64,000 nt of DNA from Syntrophomonas sp. (GTDB taxonomy: Bacteria; Bacillota; Syntrophomonadia; Syntrophomonadales; Syntrophomonadaceae), in the NCBI GenBank assembly GCA_016841875.1, contig JAENYG010000014.1:1-64000 (forward strand), in the 5' to 3' direction. Shown here piece by piece: positions 42,520 to 51,702 of this stretch. The position numbers and the translations under genes are program-made. Numbering within the stretch: the stretch's first letter is position 1; every line of letters starts with the position of its first letter. The notes under the pieces are model-generated. The model ran no database searches, was not told where the DNA came from, and saw only the letters and a list, made by a program, of their open reading frames with translations.

Positions 42520-43362
42520 GTGAAAAAAATTATTATAACAGGAGCAAATAGTTATATAGGAATGTCTTTTGAAAAATGGATATCCAAACATTCAGATAGG
42601 TACTATGTTGATAATGTGGATATGACAGAAGGAACATGGAAACAACATTCCTTCACCGGTTACGATGTGGTCTTTCATGTGGCTGGGATAGCTCACATTA
42701 AAGAGATAAAGGAAAACCAGAATTTCTACTATAAAGTGAACAGAGATCTGGCTTATGAAACTGCACAGAAGGCTAAAGCAGATGGCGTTAAGCAGTTTGT
42801 TTTTTTGAGTTCGATGAGTGTATATGGCATTGAGAATGGGATCATTGATATGAACACACCACTGAAGCCCAACAATGCTTATGGCAAGTCAAAGCTTGAG
42901 GCAGAAGAGTTAATCAATAAGTTACAAGATGATTCATTTGTTGTAGCAACGTTAAGGCCACCCATGGTATATGGGAAGGGCTGCAGAGGGAACTATCCAA
43001 GATTAGCAGATCTAGCACTCAAGACGCCAATCTTTCCAAACATTGATAATAAACGCAGCATGATCTACATAGATAACTTATCTGAGTTTGTTAAGCTGTT
43101 AATTGACAACTGCATGAGCGGATTATTCTTCCCACAGAATGCTGAGTATGTTAATACAAGTGAGATGGTGAGGATGATTGCTGTAACTCATGGGAAGAAG
43201 TTGAGAATGACTAAGTTATTTAATCCCCTATCGAGATTACTGAATATAAGTACGGTGAATAAGGTATTTGGTGACCTGGTTTATGAGAAGAGTATGTCTA
43301 AGTATCAGAGTGATTATAGAGTTTGTGGTTTTAAAGAATCTATTCGACAAACAGAAATTTAA
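42520..43362 (+). CDS. NAD-dependent sugar epimerase/dehydratase (extended SDR)
   Basis: A 280-residue extended short-chain dehydrogenase acting on a nucleotide sugar. The dinucleotide motif ITGANSYIGMSFEKW is at residues 5-19, VVFHVAGIAHI follows, and the catalytic triad is Ser in FLSSMSVYG and Tyr-x3-Lys in AYGKSKLEAE. Specificity cannot be assigned; relatives in O-antigen clusters are 4-epimerases or 4-keto-reductases, and here it could complete the product of the WbpM-like dehydratase. The start is a GTG at 42520. Composition is AT-rich like the rest of the island. Confidence 0.88.
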   Translation: MKKIIITGANSYIGMSFEKWISKHSDRYYVDNVDMTEGTWKQHSFTGYDVVFHVAGIAHIKEIKENQNFYYKVNRDLAYETAQKAKADGVKQFVFLSSMSVYGIENGIIDMNTPLKPNNAYGKSKLEAEELINKLQDDSFVVATLRPPMVYGKGCRGNYPRLADLALKTPIFPNIDNKRSMIYIDNLSEFVKLLIDNCMSGLFFPQNAEYVNTSEMVRMIAVTHGKKLRMTKLFNPLSRLLNISTVNKVFGDLVYEKSMSKYQSDYRVCGFKESIRQTEI

Positions 43363-43382
43363 AGTGTAGCAAGGTAGATAGC

Positions 43383-44654
43383 ATGTGTAAAGAATTAAAC
43401 AAGAAGAATATTTGGATATTTCATCATTATGCAACACCTCCTACAATGAACGGGTTTACTCGTCCGTTCAACTTCGGAGTACATTTAGATAAAATTGGAT
43501 ATAATCTGAAGGTTTTTGTAGCCTCCTATTTGCATTTTTCTGACATTAACTTGATCGAGAATAACGAGTTGTATATTAATAATAACGAAACAGAGATTCC
43601 ATTTGTGTTTATTAAAACGCCATCCTTTTCAGGCAAAGGAAGAGTTTTAAATATGGTAGCTTATTATAGGAACTTGTTTAAAGTGACAAAAAAATTAGTT
43701 CAACAAGGTGAGAAACCAGATTTGATTATTGCGTCTTCACCACATCCTCTAGCAATGATTGCAGGGATAAAAATAGCAAATAAACTCAACATCCCATGTG
43801 TGTGTGAGGTGAGAGATTTTTGGCCAGAAGTATTTTTCATGGGAGGCAGATTAAAAGAAAACAGCATTATTGGGAGATTACTTCTGAAAGGTGAACACTG
43901 GATATATAAAAAAGCTGATGCTCTTATCTTCTTAAAAGAAGGAGATTACACGTATATAACAGATAAAAAATGGGATATTGCACAAGGTGGAGATATTGAC
44001 TTAGATAAATGCCACTATATAAATAATGGTGTTGACTTAAAATCTTTTAATGAGCAAATTGAAAATGATCAGTTGTTTGATGAAGATATAGAGAATACGG
44101 CATTCAATGTTGTATATGCAGGAGCTATCAGACCTGTTAATAGTGTCGGGAATATTTTAGATGCGGCAAAACTATTAATCGATAATAAAGAGTTTCAATT
44201 TTTAATTTTTGGAGATGGAAATCAACTTGAGATGCTAAAAAAGCGTGTTAAGGATGAAAATATCACAAATGTAAAGATGAAAGGTTATATAGACAAAAAG
44301 TTCATACCTTATGTCCTTAGCAAATCTTCAGTAAACATCTTGAATTATTCTCAAAGTAAATACAACTGGTCAAGAGGAAACAGTTCTAATAAGTTATTTG
44401 AATATATGGCTTCAGGAAAACCAATTATCTCAACTGTTAAAATGGGATATTCACCAATAGAGAAATATGCCTGTGGAGTCTCTCTTGAAGAGGATACTCC
44501 ACAGGCATTAGCAGAAGCTGTTTCGAAAATATTCAACATGTCTGATGATAGGTACAATGAAATTAGCGAGAATGCTAAACATGGTGCGAAAGACTTTGAT
44601 TATAAAGAACTTACTAAAAAGTTAATTTCAGTTATAGAGAGTCAACTATCATGA
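43383..44654 (+). CDS. Glycosyltransferase, GT4 family (WbuB-like)
   Basis: A 423-residue GT-B glycosyltransferase. The N-terminus WIFHHYATPPTMNGFTRPF resembles the WbuB group, which transfers N-acetyl-L-fucosamine. IIASSPHPLAMIAGI, CEVRDFWPEVFF, NNGVDLKSFNE, VVYAGAIRPVNSVGNILDAA and NSSNKLFEYMASGKPIIST are further GT4 landmarks. It ends four bases inside the start of the heparinase-like gene, which indicates tight coupling. WbuB-type transferases often use an amino sugar derived from a WbpM-like 4,6-dehydratase, as found at 39997, but the donor remains an inference. Confidence 0.88.
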   Translation: MCKELNKKNIWIFHHYATPPTMNGFTRPFNFGVHLDKIGYNLKVFVASYLHFSDINLIENNELYINNNETEIPFVFIKTPSFSGKGRVLNMVAYYRNLFKVTKKLVQQGEKPDLIIASSPHPLAMIAGIKIANKLNIPCVCEVRDFWPEVFFMGGRLKENSIIGRLLLKGEHWIYKKADALIFLKEGDYTYITDKKWDIAQGGDIDLDKCHYINNGVDLKSFNEQIENDQLFDEDIENTAFNVVYAGAIRPVNSVGNILDAAKLLIDNKEFQFLIFGDGNQLEMLKKRVKDENITNVKMKGYIDKKFIPYVLSKSSVNILNYSQSKYNWSRGNSSNKLFEYMASGKPIISTVKMGYSPIEKYACGVSLEEDTPQALAEAVSKIFNMSDDRYNEISENAKHGAKDFDYKELTKKLISVIESQLS

Positions 44655-46501
44655 TTAAAACACTTAAATCAGCACTAATAGAATATGGGTTAGATTGGAT
44701 TGTTAATAGAGGTCTTTACTCTGCAAAATTAAAAATGATGTCTTTAATCCCTGCCAGCGAAAAATTATTTGAGCGAAAAGTTAATATTAAACGTATTAAT
44801 ATTTTTGATTTTAATATAGAAGCGGTTAGTGATTTCCTATCTAGTCTGGATATTGAAAAGAAAAGAGAAATTATAAATATTGCAGACAAGGCTATTGATG
44901 GTGTTATTTTGGGTTTTTCATCTATAGATTTAGATTATGGGAATCCAATCAATTGGCATTTGAATCCACTCACTGGATTTGAGATTAAGAAAGAATTGAA
45001 GTGGTATATAATTCCAGACTTTGATGATAAAGTTGGGGACATAAAAGTAATCTGGGAAGCTTCAAGATTAACTCACTTTTTATACTTTTCGAGAGCCTAT
45101 CTTATGACTAAAGATAAAAGGTATTATCTAGCTTTTTCAGAACAGCTTAAAGACTGGATTGAAAATAATTTATATTCATATGGACCCAATTATAAATGTG
45201 GTCAAGAAGCGACCCTAAGAATGTTGAATGTTTTAATTTCATACGCGGTTTTCAATAATTTTAAATTAATTACAGAACATGATGAAAAGAATGTTGAGAA
45301 ACTGGTTCAAGGAAGTTATAAGAAAGTATTGTCCAATTTTTTTTATGCACACAAGTGCATAAAGAATAATCATACTTTTACAGAAATTCTTGGACTTATT
45401 GTTGGAGCTTGGTGCAGCGAAAATGAGAAGGCACTTCAGAAGTCATACAAATTAATGGATAGAGAAATAAGAAATCAATTTTTACCTGATGGCGGGTTTA
45501 CTCAATACTCGTTTAATTATCATAGATTTACGCTTCAAATCCTTGAGTGTTTATATAAAGTGAGCGAAAAAACTGGTTTTCATATAACAGAATCTGAAAG
45601 GGTAAAAAATAGCGTTCTATTACTTTATCAAGTACAAGCAGAAAATGGAGACGTCCCAAATTATGGCTCAAATGATGGAGCATTAATATTTCCTCTTTCT
45701 ACCTGTGGATATAGAGATTTTAGACCTGTATTGAATACTATGTATGCATTAATAACAGGGGAAAGACTCTATAACTATGGAGCTTATGATGAGGAATTAT
45801 TATGGTTCGGAGAATCAATAGATATCCCATTAGAGGATGTAACCCTAAAAAGCGTAGCTTTTAATGAATCAGGTTTTTATGTTTTACGCCATCAAGATGG
45901 GTTTCTAATGATATGTTTACAAAATTATGAATCTAGACCAGCACATATGGATCAGCTTCATATAGATCTTTGGCATAAAGGTATTAATATTTTGTGTGAT
46001 AGTGGTACTTACTCATATGCAAGTGAGTTAGGAAAAGAATTATCCTCAACTATAGGACATAATATTGTCAAATTACCGGAAGTAGAGCAGATGAATAAGA
46101 GAGGAGCTTTTCTTATTACTGACTGGACAAAAAGAGAATTTGCTGTTCATTCTGATAATGAGTTCAAAGGAAAAGTAAAATCTCAAAATGGTTACAGTCA
46201 TGAAAGAAAGATTAGTAGATTAAAAAGTGGCTATTTGATTGATGATATGGTGCAAGGTGAATCAGGAACTTGTATTTTTATTTTTCACACTCCTTGTGAG
46301 GTTAAAATTAAAGATGAAGGATTCATTTTATTATCGAACAATAAGGAAATAGCCTATGTAAAGATTAAAGGCGATATTAATATCGTAGAATCCTATAGAA
46401 GTCTTTATTATTTAAGAAAAGAGATAATCAACAGGGTCCAAGTTACTCAAGTATTTAATGATGGTATATGTAATGCTAAATATGAAATTATTTTACACTA
46501 A
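44651..46501 (+). CDS. Heparinase II/III-like (alginate-lyase-fold) protein
   Basis: A 616-residue protein of the heparinase II/III polysaccharide-lyase-like superfamily. The helical toroid (about residues 60-380) has INWHLNPLTGFEIKKELKW, NNHTFTEILGLIVGAW and DGGFTQYSFNYHRF; the C-terminal beta-sandwich (about 390-610) has YESRPAHMDQLHIDLWHKG and LCDSGTYSY. His/Tyr/Asn groups of the lyase centre appear present (NNH, NYHRF, HMDQLHID). There is no signal peptide, so it would act in the cytoplasm unless exported otherwise. Such genes are common in surface-polysaccharide clusters, and their role there is not settled. Confidence 0.85.
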   Translation: MIKTLKSALIEYGLDWIVNRGLYSAKLKMMSLIPASEKLFERKVNIKRINIFDFNIEAVSDFLSSLDIEKKREIINIADKAIDGVILGFSSIDLDYGNPINWHLNPLTGFEIKKELKWYIIPDFDDKVGDIKVIWEASRLTHFLYFSRAYLMTKDKRYYLAFSEQLKDWIENNLYSYGPNYKCGQEATLRMLNVLISYAVFNNFKLITEHDEKNVEKLVQGSYKKVLSNFFYAHKCIKNNHTFTEILGLIVGAWCSENEKALQKSYKLMDREIRNQFLPDGGFTQYSFNYHRFTLQILECLYKVSEKTGFHITESERVKNSVLLLYQVQAENGDVPNYGSNDGALIFPLSTCGYRDFRPVLNTMYALITGERLYNYGAYDEELLWFGESIDIPLEDVTLKSVAFNESGFYVLRHQDGFLMICLQNYESRPAHMDQLHIDLWHKGINILCDSGTYSYASELGKELSSTIGHNIVKLPEVEQMNKRGAFLITDWTKREFAVHSDNEFKGKVKSQNGYSHERKISRLKSGYLIDDMVQGESGTCIFIFHTPCEVKIKDEGFILLSNNKEIAYVKIKGDINIVESYRSLYYLRKEIINRVQVTQVFNDGICNAKYEIILH

Positions 46502-46529
46502 CCTATTTTTATGAAGGAAGGATAAGAAA

Positions 46530-47747
46530 ATGATCAATGTTATAGGATTGGGGTATATTGGACTCCCAACCGCATTAATGTTTGCAAAAAGCGGTATTGA
46601 AATTGTAGGTACTGATCATAGCGAAAAACTCGTCGATACATTGACTAAAGGGATGATTACTTTTGAAGAAGAGGGATTAGAAGACCTTTTTAATGACGCG
46701 ATAGAAAACGGAATAAAATTTTCAACAGAATACCAGAAGACTGACACATATATTATCGCAGTTCCGACACCGTATATTAATTCGAGTAAAAAACTAGATC
46801 CTAAATATGTAATATCTGCGGTTAATTCTATTTTAGATGTATGCGAAAGAGGATCGACATTGATTATTGAATCAACTATTTCACCCGGGTCGATTGATAA
46901 ATATATTAGACCAGAAATTGAAAAGCGCGGAATGACTAAAGAAGATGTTCATCTAGTGCATGCTCCGGAAAGAATAATTCCAGGAAATATGATATATGAG
47001 CTGGAACATAACTCAAGAACTGTTGGTGCAGATGATCCTGTTATTGGTGAAAAAGTTAAAGAGCTATACTCAAGTTTTTGCAAATCAGAAATCGTCGTTA
47101 CTGATATTAGATCAGCAGAAATGTCTAAAGTCGTAGAAAACACGTATAGAGATGTTAATATTGCATTTGCAAATGAATTAGCGAAAATTTGTCGGGCCGA
47201 TAATGTGGATGTATATGAAATCATACGCATTGCCAATAAACATCCTAGAGTAAATATTCTTCAACCTGGTCCGGGAGTAGGTGGTCACTGTATCTCAGTC
47301 GATCCATGGTTTCTTGTGGGGGATTATCCAGATTTGACAAATTTGATACTTACTGCTAGAAAAATCAATGATTCTATGCCTACTCATGTTTTAGGCAGAA
47401 TTAGAGATATTATGCGAGAACATAATATCATTGATATCTCAAAGATAGGAATTTATGGGCTTGCTTACAAAGAAAATGTAGATGATACAAGAGAAAGTCC
47501 AACACTTCAACTACTGGAAAAAATGGACGAGCATTTGGCTTTTGGAGTTAAAGTATATGATCCTTTTATTAAAGAAAGAATAGTGGATCATCAATACCTG
47601 AGCTTTGAGGATTTCTTGAACGAAATCGAAATACTAGTAATTATTACAGCTCATGATCACATTAAGAAAAATGTGGAAATGATAAAAGACAAAATTATTT
47701 TAGATACCAAAAATATCTGTAATTTTGATGGTGTTTATAAATTATAA
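46530..47747 (+). CDS. wecC: UDP-N-acetyl-D-mannosamine dehydrogenase-like protein
   Basis: A 405-residue nucleotide-sugar 6-dehydrogenase of the WecC branch. It has the N-terminal VIGLGYIGLPTALMFAK, ESTISPGSID, VHAPERIIPGNM, EMSKVVENTYRDVNIAFANE and the catalytic cysteine in GPGVGGHCISVDPWF. The last motif (HCISVDPWF) is characteristic of UDP-ManNAc dehydrogenases. The ATG follows GAAGGAAGG. Its natural partner, the UDP-GlcNAc 2-epimerase WecB, is present directly downstream only as a broken remnant, so substrate supply must come from another copy in the genome, or the enzyme now uses another sugar. Confidence 0.9.
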   Translation: MINVIGLGYIGLPTALMFAKSGIEIVGTDHSEKLVDTLTKGMITFEEEGLEDLFNDAIENGIKFSTEYQKTDTYIIAVPTPYINSSKKLDPKYVISAVNSILDVCERGSTLIIESTISPGSIDKYIRPEIEKRGMTKEDVHLVHAPERIIPGNMIYELEHNSRTVGADDPVIGEKVKELYSSFCKSEIVVTDIRSAEMSKVVENTYRDVNIAFANELAKICRADNVDVYEIIRIANKHPRVNILQPGPGVGGHCISVDPWFLVGDYPDLTNLILTARKINDSMPTHVLGRIRDIMREHNIIDISKIGIYGLAYKENVDDTRESPTLQLLEKMDEHLAFGVKVYDPFIKERIVDHQYLSFEDFLNEIEILVIITAHDHIKKNVEMIKDKIILDTKNICNFDGVYKL

Positions 47748-47769
47748 TTGGACTTGTTATAGAAAGCGG

Positions 47770-47926
47770 ATAAAAATGTCCCCGTGGTGAAAGGAGTTAA
47801 AAACAGAGAAAAACTCGAAACAATAGTTTGTTTGCATAAAAGGTCAACAGAGAGATGAATTGGATCAAGATGCAACTGCATTTGATGTGGAGCCAGATGT
47901 AGTATTAGTACACGGGTGACTCTTCC
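47770..47926 (+). pseudogene. wecB: wecB (UDP-GlcNAc 2-epimerase) remnant
   Basis: Three short collinear pieces of a WecB N-terminal half lie in different frames directly after wecC. They are IKMSP at 47770-47784, VVKGVKNREKLETIVC from 47784 (frame shifted by one), a QQRDELDQ-like piece near 47844-47868, and FDVEPDVVLVHG ending at 47916, followed after one extra base by DSS. They match the family segments IKMAPVV, REKFETIVC, QHREMLDQ and PDVVLVHGDT. About 60 residues between the third and fourth piece are deleted, and the catalytic C-terminal half is gone. The gene is dead. Confidence 0.85.
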
Positions 47927-48033
47927 ATAGTATTCGTTAACCACATTATCATGTTTTTATCTTCAAACTCCGATTGAAACAATCAGGAGGAGAATGTTTG
48001 CGCGTATGATATTTATACATTTGGAGGGTATTT

Positions 48034-49233
48034 ATGAATAAAGCATTCTTGGCATATCAGTATGGAATGGCTAATGCAGGAGATTTTGCCATAAATATCG
48101 GCAGTTTAGACCTGTTAGATGAATTTTATGATGCTATAACTATAGTCTCAAAACTTACAGCTAATGATAAAGAATATATTAGAAATATGGAGTATTTGAG
48201 AAAATATTATCCGGATTTCGATATAATACAGGGTCCCTTTAACTTAAACAGAGGGAATATTTTCACTACTTTGAAAAGTTATCTGATTGGTTCGCTTAAA
48301 TATCCTGTACTGCTAAACAATGGGAAGTACAATAATGCTGTTAAGAATTCAAATATGTTATTTTTAAATGGAGGTAATATTTTAAGATGTGAGAGCTTAA
48401 CTGATTACATTAGGTTATATGCATTGTTATTTCCATTACGATTAGCAAGGAAACACAATTTGGATTATATCTTACTTCCACAATCGACTACATCTATTAA
48501 TAGAAAAGGTATCAAATTGTTAGAGCCGTTTTTAAATAAAGCGAAAATCGTTTTTGCCAGAGAAGATATTAGTTACAAGAAACTAAAAACAAATTTTCCA
48601 AATTCAAATATTGTTAATTCTTTAGATAGCGCTTTTTTTATTAAAGATAGAAAAATGCCTGGAAGTGATTATGAAATAAAATATCATTTTTTAGCTGTTA
48701 AGAAAAGAAATGTGTGCATTGCTTTAAGAAAAGAGGATTTAGGTGATATTGGAGAATTAAGTGATGAAAAAAAACAAAAAATTGAAACAGCAATAAATAA
48801 TCTTGCCAATGAATTGCTGAATAACGACTTCTCGCTAACATTTGTGGTGCAAACAAAAAAAGATAAGGATTTTACGCAAAAAATATATAAGCAATTCGAA
48901 ATTAATTCTGAGGTAATGATAATAGAAGAATATGATCCTTTGGTATTGAGAGAAATCTACAGAAATTCTCTTTGTCTATTTGGTATGCGGTTACATTCTA
49001 TGATTTTAGCAATGTCTGTCGGGACACCTGTAGTGGGATATTTTGATCAAAATTGGGGTAATAAGAATTCTGGTACTCTTGGTCAATTTGGTATGCCATA
49101 TGTATATATTGACCAAGATGTGGATCTCTATCCACTTTTTGAAGAGGCTCAGATTAATAAAGAGAGAATGGTTATTGGAATAGAGAACTCGAAGAAAAAT
49201 TTTTTAAATATCCTTAATCAACATATTACATAA
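48034..49233 (+). CDS. Polysaccharide pyruvyltransferase-family protein
   Basis: A 399-residue protein of the PS_pyruv_trans family. It begins FLAYQYGMANAGDFAINIGSLDLL, matching the N-AGD motif of the family, followed by FLNGGNILRCES, YILLPQSTTSINRKG, VFAREDISYKKL and FGMRLHSMILAMSVGTPVVGY. The family either pyruvylates sugars with phosphoenolpyruvate or has diverged to other transfers. It has an excellent GGAGGG ribosome site before the ATG. It lies between the wecB remnant and the Wzy-like gene. The acceptor is unknown. Confidence 0.85.
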   Translation: MNKAFLAYQYGMANAGDFAINIGSLDLLDEFYDAITIVSKLTANDKEYIRNMEYLRKYYPDFDIIQGPFNLNRGNIFTTLKSYLIGSLKYPVLLNNGKYNNAVKNSNMLFLNGGNILRCESLTDYIRLYALLFPLRLARKHNLDYILLPQSTTSINRKGIKLLEPFLNKAKIVFAREDISYKKLKTNFPNSNIVNSLDSAFFIKDRKMPGSDYEIKYHFLAVKKRNVCIALRKEDLGDIGELSDEKKQKIETAINNLANELLNNDFSLTFVVQTKKDKDFTQKIYKQFEINSEVMIIEEYDPLVLREIYRNSLCLFGMRLHSMILAMSVGTPVVGYFDQNWGNKNSGTLGQFGMPYVYIDQDVDLYPLFEEAQINKERMVIGIENSKKNFLNILNQHIT

Positions 49234-49268
49234 TTCCCTTAATTAGGTTGATCGAAGGAAGTGTAATT

Positions 49269-50543
49269 ATGCAATTAATTTTTGTTATTATTAGTATTCT
49301 AGGATTAACGTATTTTCTGTTTAAAAAAAGAACTTTTGATTTTTTTTCAATTGCATATTTCTCTTCGATAGCATATTTTTTGCCTGGATTTTTTGGATTC
49401 ATTAGAAATTTTCCTTTAAGATATCCAACGATGATTGTTGATAAAACTTATTTAGTTATGATACTAGTGCTTACTTCTATACTTGTTAGTAGTCTTATTT
49501 ATGATATTAATTCTCGTAAGTCTAAAAAGAATAAGAAATTGAATTTTAGTATAAAACGAACTGATCGAATTTTAGAAATTGCAGCAATAATAGCGATTGT
49601 ATCAGCATTATTAGTATTAGCAACTGCAGGAAGTTCAATTCATTCTTTAGACAAGACAGAAGCAGTTTCTTCACTTAATAGATTTAGTATTCTAATGAAA
49701 TTTTCTGCATCGTATGGATTAGTATTAGCATATTTAAACAAAAATAAAAAATACATAATGGTATTTTTTTTAGTCTTGTTATTTGATGTTTACATCGGTT
49801 ACCGTAGTGACTTTGCAATAGCCATAATAACCATTATAACGATTTCCTTGTATGGAAAAGGACCTCAAAGACTCCTGGTTAGTAATTTTAAGAAAGCAGC
49901 CTTAGGAGGGGGCTTAGCCTTCTTTTTCTTTATAAGCAAGCCAATATTTCAGGCCATTAAGAGGCTTGATTTCACATATTTGAAAACTAATTTGACTAGT
50001 ATTGATTGGTATTTTATGAAGATAACAACTTCTGAACCTTTCACAACCCAATCAATATTGAATGAAGTTTTAATTAAAGATTTCCGTGTCGGAATGGAAC
50101 ACTTGGGAACTCTTATTTATTTAGTGATAATCGGAGGGTCAAGCTTAGGTGCTAACCCTGTTACCTTTTATGATTTGTTTCATGAAGCTTTGTTCCATTC
50201 AACAGGAATGGCAAGTAATATTTGGGCGGAGATGTATAGCAGTGGTGGCTGGATATTACTATTATTTTTCGTGATATTATTTAACCTGGTAATATACATT
50301 GGAAATAGATTATTGAATGTAAAGGACCATAATATAAAATCCTTTGTAGCACTTAATCTTACCTTTTGGGCCTTTTATATTCATAGAAATGATTTTTTTA
50401 GTCAATTAGTTAGACACAGAAGAATATTGTTTATATTTATTGTTCTAACTGGATTATCAATACTGTTGTCAAAAAAGGCCAGACAGAAGGAAGATTATAA
50501 TGGAGAGAAAAAGAATTATATTGATGACAAGAACATTGGGTAA
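49269..50543 (+). CDS. O-antigen polymerase-like membrane protein (Wzy candidate)
   Basis: A protein of about 424 residues with ten or more predicted helices and low sequence conservation, as usual for Wzy proteins. Points of interest are an arginine-bearing periplasmic-type loop (YLKTNLTSIDWYFMKITTSEPF) and FHSTGMASNIWAEMYSSGGW, which resembles the loop of oligosaccharide repeat-unit polymerases. I choose the ATG at 49269 with AAGGAAG upstream; a TTG at 49248 has no clear site. It overlaps the next glycosyltransferase gene by 44 bases, so the two are translationally coupled. The Wzy call rests on topology and the neighbouring Wzx gene. Confidence 0.7.
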   Translation: MQLIFVIISILGLTYFLFKKRTFDFFSIAYFSSIAYFLPGFFGFIRNFPLRYPTMIVDKTYLVMILVLTSILVSSLIYDINSRKSKKNKKLNFSIKRTDRILEIAAIIAIVSALLVLATAGSSIHSLDKTEAVSSLNRFSILMKFSASYGLVLAYLNKNKKYIMVFFLVLLFDVYIGYRSDFAIAIITIITISLYGKGPQRLLVSNFKKAALGGGLAFFFFISKPIFQAIKRLDFTYLKTNLTSIDWYFMKITTSEPFTTQSILNEVLIKDFRVGMEHLGTLIYLVIIGGSSLGANPVTFYDLFHEALFHSTGMASNIWAEMYSSGGWILLLFFVILFNLVIYIGNRLLNVKDHNIKSFVALNLTFWAFYIHRNDFFSQLVRHRRILFIFIVLTGLSILLSKKARQKEDYNGEKKNYIDDKNIG

Positions 50544-51687
50544 TGGCGGTGCTGAAAGAGTTGTTTCTGTACTAGGAAATGAATTTAATCAAAAATACAA
50601 ATTGTTTCTTGTCTTATTTGATGCAAGTAAAAATGATTATACTAGCTCTGGTGACTTGATTGATCTGAAGTCAAATAATAAAAAAAAGAATTTTGTAACT
50701 AGGTTTTATACTGTTTTTGATAGAGTTAAAAAGGTAAAACTGATTAAACGTGAACAAAATATTGAAACTAGTATTAGTTTTTTGGAAGGACCTAATATTG
50801 TTAATTTAATGACCCCTAAAAATAATAAAATTATTTTATCGATAAGGAATTATAAAAGTGAACAGAATAAAGGGTTATTAGGACTTTTATCTACGCTTAG
50901 TATAAAAATATTTTATAACAGGGCGAATATTATAGTAGTACCTTCTAAATTAATGTATCTTGATCTAATTGAAAATTTCCATATCAAAAAGAATAAAGTC
51001 AAAGTAATCTATAACCCTTATGAGATTAAAAAGATTAGCGTTAAGAGTTTAGAAAATTTGGATTCTAAAATACTTGAAATAATACAAGATAATAAAGTGT
51101 TAATAAATGTTGGGAGTCTATCTACCCAAAAAGGTCAGGAGTATTTGGTAAGAATATTTAAAAAAGTTAAGGCTGAAATCAACAATATTAAACTCTTAAT
51201 TATTGGAAAAGGACATTTAGAGGGTAAGCTTAAATATTTAGTAAAAGAAGAAGGATTAGAAGAAGATGTGATTTTTTTTGGCTTCCAGGACAATCCTTTC
51301 AAGTTTATTTCGCATGCAGACTTATTTGTATTTCCATCATTATTTGAGGGTTTTCCGAATGCATTGGTAGAAGCGATGGCGTGCAAAAAAGCTGTCATAG
51401 CTGCTGATTGCAAATCTGGGCCACGCGAGATATTATCTCCAGATTCTGATATTAAGAAGATTACTGATAAAATAATATATGCTGAATATGGTGTATTAGC
51501 ACCAGTGTTCCGACCAGGGGTAGATTCTAATTTAGAAATAAACAATAAAATTTTAGAATGGACAGAAGGAATAGTAGAATTGTTAAATAATGACAAGAAA
51601 AGAAAGGAATATGAAGAATTATCATTTGTTAGAGCGCTTGACTTCGATGTTAAAAAAATAATAAAAAATTGGGAAGAAATTATTTAG
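50500..51687 (+). CDS. Glycosyltransferase, GT4 family
   Basis: A 395-residue glycosyltransferase with the N-terminal TRTLGNGGAERVVSVLGNE (the glycine-rich acceptor loop), LINVGSLSTQKGQEYLVRIF, LLIIGKG.LEG, ISHADLFVFPSLFEGFPNALVEAMACKKAVIAADCKSGPREIL in outline, with the donor E-x7-E motif. The ATG at 50500 has AGGAAG upstream and lies inside the 3' end of the polymerase gene. It is similar to WbnK/WbaZ-like enzymes of O-antigen clusters. It probably adds one sugar of the repeat unit. Confidence 0.9.
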   Translation: MERKRIILMTRTLGNGGAERVVSVLGNEFNQKYKLFLVLFDASKNDYTSSGDLIDLKSNNKKKNFVTRFYTVFDRVKKVKLIKREQNIETSISFLEGPNIVNLMTPKNNKIILSIRNYKSEQNKGLLGLLSTLSIKIFYNRANIIVVPSKLMYLDLIENFHIKKNKVKVIYNPYEIKKISVKSLENLDSKILEIIQDNKVLINVGSLSTQKGQEYLVRIFKKVKAEINNIKLLIIGKGHLEGKLKYLVKEEGLEEDVIFFGFQDNPFKFISHADLFVFPSLFEGFPNALVEAMACKKAVIAADCKSGPREILSPDSDIKKITDKIIYAEYGVLAPVFRPGVDSNLEINNKILEWTEGIVELLNNDKKRKEYEELSFVRALDFDVKKIIKNWEEII

Positions 51688-51702
51688 AAACGATGGTGAA
51701 AC

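Noticed and set aside
46530-47747. wecC as a second ugd
   Set aside because: The HCISVDPWF region and the adjacent wecB remnant fit the UDP-ManNAc dehydrogenase branch better than Ugd.
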